Under the pieces are notes generated by a model. That model searched no databases, was not told the DNA's origin, and saw nothing but the letters and a program-made list of their open reading frames with translations. DNA of 64,000 nucleotides from Spirochaeta cellobiosiphila DSM 17781. GTDB taxonomy: Bacteria; Spirochaetota; Spirochaetia; DSM-17781. Location: assembly GCF_000426705.1 (NCBI RefSeq), contig NZ_AUFW01000018.1:62001-126000 (forward strand). Reading direction: 5' to 3'. Below are positions 60,790-64,000 of this stretch, in pieces. The first letter of the stretch is position 1. Every line of letters starts with the position of its first letter. A program made the translations under genes and the position numbers.

Positions 60790-62092
60790 AGCAGCAAATC
60801 AACTGTATGGAAAGGAACAAACTCCAAGACAATTTATAAGATCCTTAGGATATGTAAAATTAGCGACCTTTAAAGCTAGTATGGAACTAAATTCATCTCT
60901 GCCACCAGAAACATGTCTACATATAGAATCTATTATGGGAGACGTGATTAAAGGTGTCTATGATGAATATTTCACCCTCCCCCTTGAACAGGGGGGGGCT
61001 GGAACTAGTCTACATATTAATTACATGGAAACAATTGGATCTATATTAAAGGAAAAATATAGTATTGATATAGATATTTTTGAAGCTCTAAATATATATC
61101 AATCAACAAACGATGTTATACCATCAGCTTTTGTAATCATGATATTGGAAGGCTTGGAAGAGATTGAACAGAAAGTTATAAAACTACAAGAAAACTTAGT
61201 TTTGTGGGAGCAAAAAACATCTAACCACCTTATTTGGGGGTATACAGAATTACAAAGGGCATTGCCTATACAATTAGGACAAGTATTTGCTTCTTGGGCA
61301 GGTGCTATTGAACGTGATAGATGGAGAATCAGCAAATTACAAGAAAGATCCAGAATGATCCCACTAGGAGGAACAGCTTTAGGAACTTCTTTTTTTGCAC
61401 CACAGAAATATATTTTCAAAGCCGAACAGTATCTACGACAATTAACAGGATTAGCGCTTAGTAGGAGTCAGAATCTACCTGATTCTATTAGTAATTGGGA
61501 CTGGTTAACAGAAGTTGTTAATGGCTATTCTCTTATTGCAGATAATCTCTATAAAATATCATCTGATATAAGTCTATATATGCAATCAGATATAAACATA
61601 TTGCAACATCCTAATATAACATTCGGTTCCTCAATCATGGGGATAAAACAAAATCCTGTAATACTTGAATTTGTAAGAGGGTTATCTTTGTCCATTTCAA
61701 ATGGAAGTAAATTAATCGGAGAATATAGTAAATTGGGGCAATGGCAATTGAACCCCTTTCTACCATTTATGATATCCACATTTATTGACATACATGATAA
61801 AACTAAAAAGACCTTACATTCTCTCAATGATAACCTTCTTCCGCAAATGGAGATAAATACATTTGAGGAAGATTCTTATCTGTTTTCTAAACCAGAAATT
61901 CTAAATTTATTAAGACCTGTATGCCATTACATTGATATCAAGAATATTCAAAAGTTATATAAAAGAGCAGAAGTTAAAACTAAAAATGATCTGGTTCAGT
62001 TTCTTCAAAAACATATACCGAAAGCTGATGATTTCTGGGAAAAATATTTTAGCTACAACCATATTACAGGGCCATTGAGGTATGATAAATGA
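60770..62092 (+). CDS. Aspartase/fumarase-superfamily lyase in the hyd operon
   Basis: This 440-residue protein resembles aspartate ammonia-lyase: LPLEQGGAGTSLHINYME (AspA QGGAGTSxNMNxNE), HLIWGYTELQRALPIQLGQ and the signature loop GSSIMGIKQNP (consensus GSSxMPxKxNP with Pro-Gly replaced by Gly-Ile). Aspartase genes are found in other hydEF clusters, where ammonia from aspartate has been suggested to supply the H-cluster bridge nitrogen. Substrate is not certain given the loop change. A G8 tract at 60991-60998 codes the QGG segment. Ribosome site AGGAGA is present; it overlaps hydF by 4 bases. Confidence 0.82.
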   Translation: MFKSQTKAANQLYGKEQTPRQFIRSLGYVKLATFKASMELNSSLPPETCLHIESIMGDVIKGVYDEYFTLPLEQGGAGTSLHINYMETIGSILKEKYSIDIDIFEALNIYQSTNDVIPSAFVIMILEGLEEIEQKVIKLQENLVLWEQKTSNHLIWGYTELQRALPIQLGQVFASWAGAIERDRWRISKLQERSRMIPLGGTALGTSFFAPQKYIFKAEQYLRQLTGLALSRSQNLPDSISNWDWLTEVVNGYSLIADNLYKISSDISLYMQSDINILQHPNITFGSSIMGIKQNPVILEFVRGLSLSISNGSKLIGEYSKLGQWQLNPFLPFMISTFIDIHDKTKKTLHSLNDNLLPQMEINTFEEDSYLFSKPEILNLLRPVCHYIDIKNIQKLYKRAEVKTKNDLVQFLQKHIPKADDFWEKYFSYNHITGPLRYDK

Positions 62093-63321
62093 AATCTATT
62101 AAAACCCCTTTAAGTGAAATACCCAATATTACTATTGTTGGTATGCCAAACGTCGGTAAGAGTTCTCTTATTAATAATATTCTGGGTAAAGAAGTATCAA
62201 TAATGAGTTCAATACCTGGAACAACTACAGACCCCGTTTATAAAAGATTTGAACTAGGAAAGGCAGGAGCTGTATCAATAACTGATACAGCAGGTCTTTA
62301 TGAAGAAGGTCATTTAGGTCAAAAAAGAGGAGATATAAGCTTAAAAAAGATAGTCGAAGCAGACATTATAATCTTCGTTACAGCTATAAACACACCACTA
62401 TCGGATTATGAAAAACAAATTTACAACAAACTATTAGAAAACAAAGAGACAATTATTGTGGCAACATTTTATGATTGTTCACCCAACCAGGAAAAGTTAA
62501 AATGGTTAGAAGATAAATATTTTTTAAAAATAGCAAATGTTAATAAATCTGGTATTACGGCCTTGATAGAACAAATGGAAAAACTACTTGCCAAAAAAGA
62601 ACCAGAGTTAACACCTGTAGAGAATTTAGTAAAAGAAGGCGATTTAGCAGTATTAGTCACCCCAATTGATCTAGCAGCACCAAAAGGAAGATTGATACTA
62701 CCTCAGGTTGAAACAATTCGAGATTTACTAGATCGAGATTGTATGAGTCTTGTTGTAAAGGAAAGGGAACTAAAATTTGCATTCTCGAATCTTATTAAAC
62801 CTCCCCGATTAGTAATTACAGACTCTCAATCTTTTCACAAAGTGGCTGCAGATATACCTAAGGAGCAAGCTTTAACTAGTTTCTCTATACTTTTTGCAAG
62901 AAAGAAAGGAGACCTTAGTCTTTTTATCAAAGGAGTCAAGGCTTTAGAAAATTTACCTCCAAAACCTCATATTCTGATGATGGAAGCATGTAGCCATCAC
63001 CGACAGGCTGACGATATTGGTACTGTAAAAATACCAAGATTAATAAAACAATTAATTGATATAGACAGTCATTTTACTTTTACTCGTCAACTTCCATCGG
63101 ATGATGAACTAAAATCTGTGAATTTGATTGTTCACTGTGGAGCCTGTATGATAACTCGGAATCAAATGATATCTAAAATAAAGCAAATAGATGAATTTAA
63201 AATTCCCCTTGTCAATTATGGTATGTTTTTAGCTTGGGCCAATGGATTATTACCCCGTGCGTTAGAACCTATTCCTGAGGCAATTGATATATGGAATACC
63301 TTGGAGGATAGCCAAATATAA
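62089..63321 (+). CDS. hydF: [FeFe]-hydrogenase maturation GTPase HydF
   Basis: This 410-residue scaffold has an N-terminal Era-like GTPase (GMPNVGKSSLINNI, DTAGLYEEG) and a middle dimerisation region. The C-terminal cluster domain has MEACSHHRQADDIG and VHCGACM, i.e. the CxHH and HCGxC cluster ligands. HydF carries the 2Fe precursor to HydA. The structural hydrogenase itself is not in the window. It closes the hyd set. Confidence 0.95.
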   Translation: MKSIKTPLSEIPNITIVGMPNVGKSSLINNILGKEVSIMSSIPGTTTDPVYKRFELGKAGAVSITDTAGLYEEGHLGQKRGDISLKKIVEADIIIFVTAINTPLSDYEKQIYNKLLENKETIIVATFYDCSPNQEKLKWLEDKYFLKIANVNKSGITALIEQMEKLLAKKEPELTPVENLVKEGDLAVLVTPIDLAAPKGRLILPQVETIRDLLDRDCMSLVVKERELKFAFSNLIKPPRLVITDSQSFHKVAADIPKEQALTSFSILFARKKGDLSLFIKGVKALENLPPKPHILMMEACSHHRQADDIGTVKIPRLIKQLIDIDSHFTFTRQLPSDDELKSVNLIVHCGACMITRNQMISKIKQIDEFKIPLVNYGMFLAWANGLLPRALEPIPEAIDIWNTLEDSQI

Positions 63322-63345
63322 TGTATCCTAAGTTGGGAGGGCATT

Positions 63346-64000
63346 ATGTCGAATCTAACTTTTTATCTTGATTCACAAGACAACTCGTTACCTATTCAAT
63401 TATGCATAGACGAAGAAATTACTGTGGGGAGACTTCCAACAAATACGATCCAAATCACAGAAAAGTCAGTATCCAGAAAACACGCACACATAATATACAC
63501 AGAAGGAGCCTTTATACTTACGGATTTAAAAAGTACAAATGGAACTTTTGTTAATGGGCATAGAATAACGGAAATACAGCTAAATTCTCAAGATAGCATT
63601 AGGTTCGGCACGAGAGAGTATATATATAAAATAAAAGAGAAAGATGATAAGAGAGAAAAAACTCTCCCACCAGAAGACACAGTAATATTAGAACAGAAAA
63701 TTCAGGAACTAATAAAAACCGTTAAAGACAAAAAAACTGTTGAAAAATTACAAGATATCAAGAAGGGTTTTGATAGACGTAAAAAAGATCTAATGGATAT
63801 AGCGTATAAAGATGGACTAACAAATCTATATAATCGTAGGTATTTCGATAAAGTAATTAGTGACGAGTTTCATAGAAGTCAACGATATAATCGACATTTA
63901 GCCTTAATCATGGCAGATATCGATTTTTTCAAAAAATTCAATGATAATTATGGACATCAAAAAGGGGATTCTGTACTAAGAACAACAGCATCTATTTTAA
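63346..64000 (+). CDS. FHA-domain diguanylate cyclase-like (GGDEF) protein, 3' partial
   Basis: The reading frame is open from ATG 63346 (ribosome site GGGAGG at 63335-63340) to the right edge, 218 codons. It starts with an FHA domain (VGRLPTNTIQI, KSVSRKHAHII, DLKSTNGTFVNG), a helical linker (KTVEKLQDIKKGFDRRKKDL), then the opening of a GGDEF domain (DIAYKDGLTNLYNRRYFD, MADIDFFKKFNDNYGHQKGD). The GGDEF loop lies outside the window, so activity cannot be judged. FHA-GGDEF proteins link phospho-threonine signalling to cyclic di-GMP. It follows hydF by 24 bases. Confidence 0.92.
   Translation, partial: MSNLTFYLDSQDNSLPIQLCIDEEITVGRLPTNTIQITEKSVSRKHAHIIYTEGAFILTDLKSTNGTFVNGHRITEIQLNSQDSIRFGTREYIYKIKEKDDKREKTLPPEDTVILEQKIQELIKTVKDKKTVEKLQDIKKGFDRRKKDLMDIAYKDGLTNLYNRRYFDKVISDEFHRSQRYNRHLALIMADIDFFKKFNDNYGHQKGDSVLRTTASIL

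Overview
The window is AT-rich chromosomal DNA from a member of the Spirochaetota, probably a free-living anaerobe. The lineage call rests on several marks that occur together: a FlaA periplasmic-flagellum sheath protein (20423-21415), a FadL-like UPF0164 outer-membrane protein (48539-49855), a spiro-SPASM protein (27797-29251), and a circularly permuted MglB of the type described for Treponema pallidum MglB-2 (7933-9135). A complete [FeFe]-hydrogenase maturation set (hydG, hydE, hydF) points to anaerobic, hydrogen-evolving fermentation. I see no phage, insertion sequence, CRISPR array, rRNA or tRNA.

Layout. 1-7559 is an iron/redox block: the tail of a CoA-disulfide reductase with a rhodanese domain, a siderophore-type ABC importer, a small carbonic-anhydrase-like protein, a membrane polyferredoxin whose 5' end is broken by a 9-A tract, and a ferritin-like DUF2202 protein. 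7933-13492 is a glucose/galactose (Mgl) importer operon with two binding proteins of different topology, an ATPase, and a permease with a long coiled-coil extension. It is followed on the other strand by a sugar-sensing set (binding protein, YesM-type kinase, YesN-type regulator). 18272-20357 holds a ketodeoxygluconate-type kinase and a 2-hydroxyacid dehydrogenase. 20423-29251 holds flaA and a seven-gene overlapping operon that looks like a sugar-modification system: spiro-SPASM protein, glycosyltransferase, SpsF-type nucleotidyltransferase, PseG-like/methyltransferase fusion, ATP-grasp enzyme, cell-wall amidase and GerMN protein.

29332-38780 contains a lipoprotein, DsbD, a rhomboid protease, a membrane protein, a queuosine-precursor transporter behind a preQ1-I riboswitch, Tex, XseA/XseB and a large protein with a buried HPr-like domain. 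38777-48442 is a six-gene signalling operon built around a 1508-residue sensor phosphatase (beta-propeller plus SpoIIE domain) and a 999-residue TPR lipoprotein. 48539-56648 holds the FadL-like porin, an ankyrin protein and a poorly characterised six-gene operon with an MTH1-like Nudix hydrolase. 56645-63321 holds a TrpR-family regulator, galM and the hydrogenase maturation operon with an aspartase-like gene. A FHA-GGDEF protein runs off the right edge.

Three genome-wide habits are visible. Convergent genes nearly always overlap or abut at their stops with no terminator between them. Several genes that begin transcription units have a -10 box only 5-9 bases before the start codon and no Shine-Dalgarno sequence, suggesting leaderless mRNAs. 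Operons are very tightly packed, often with 4-base stop/start overlaps.
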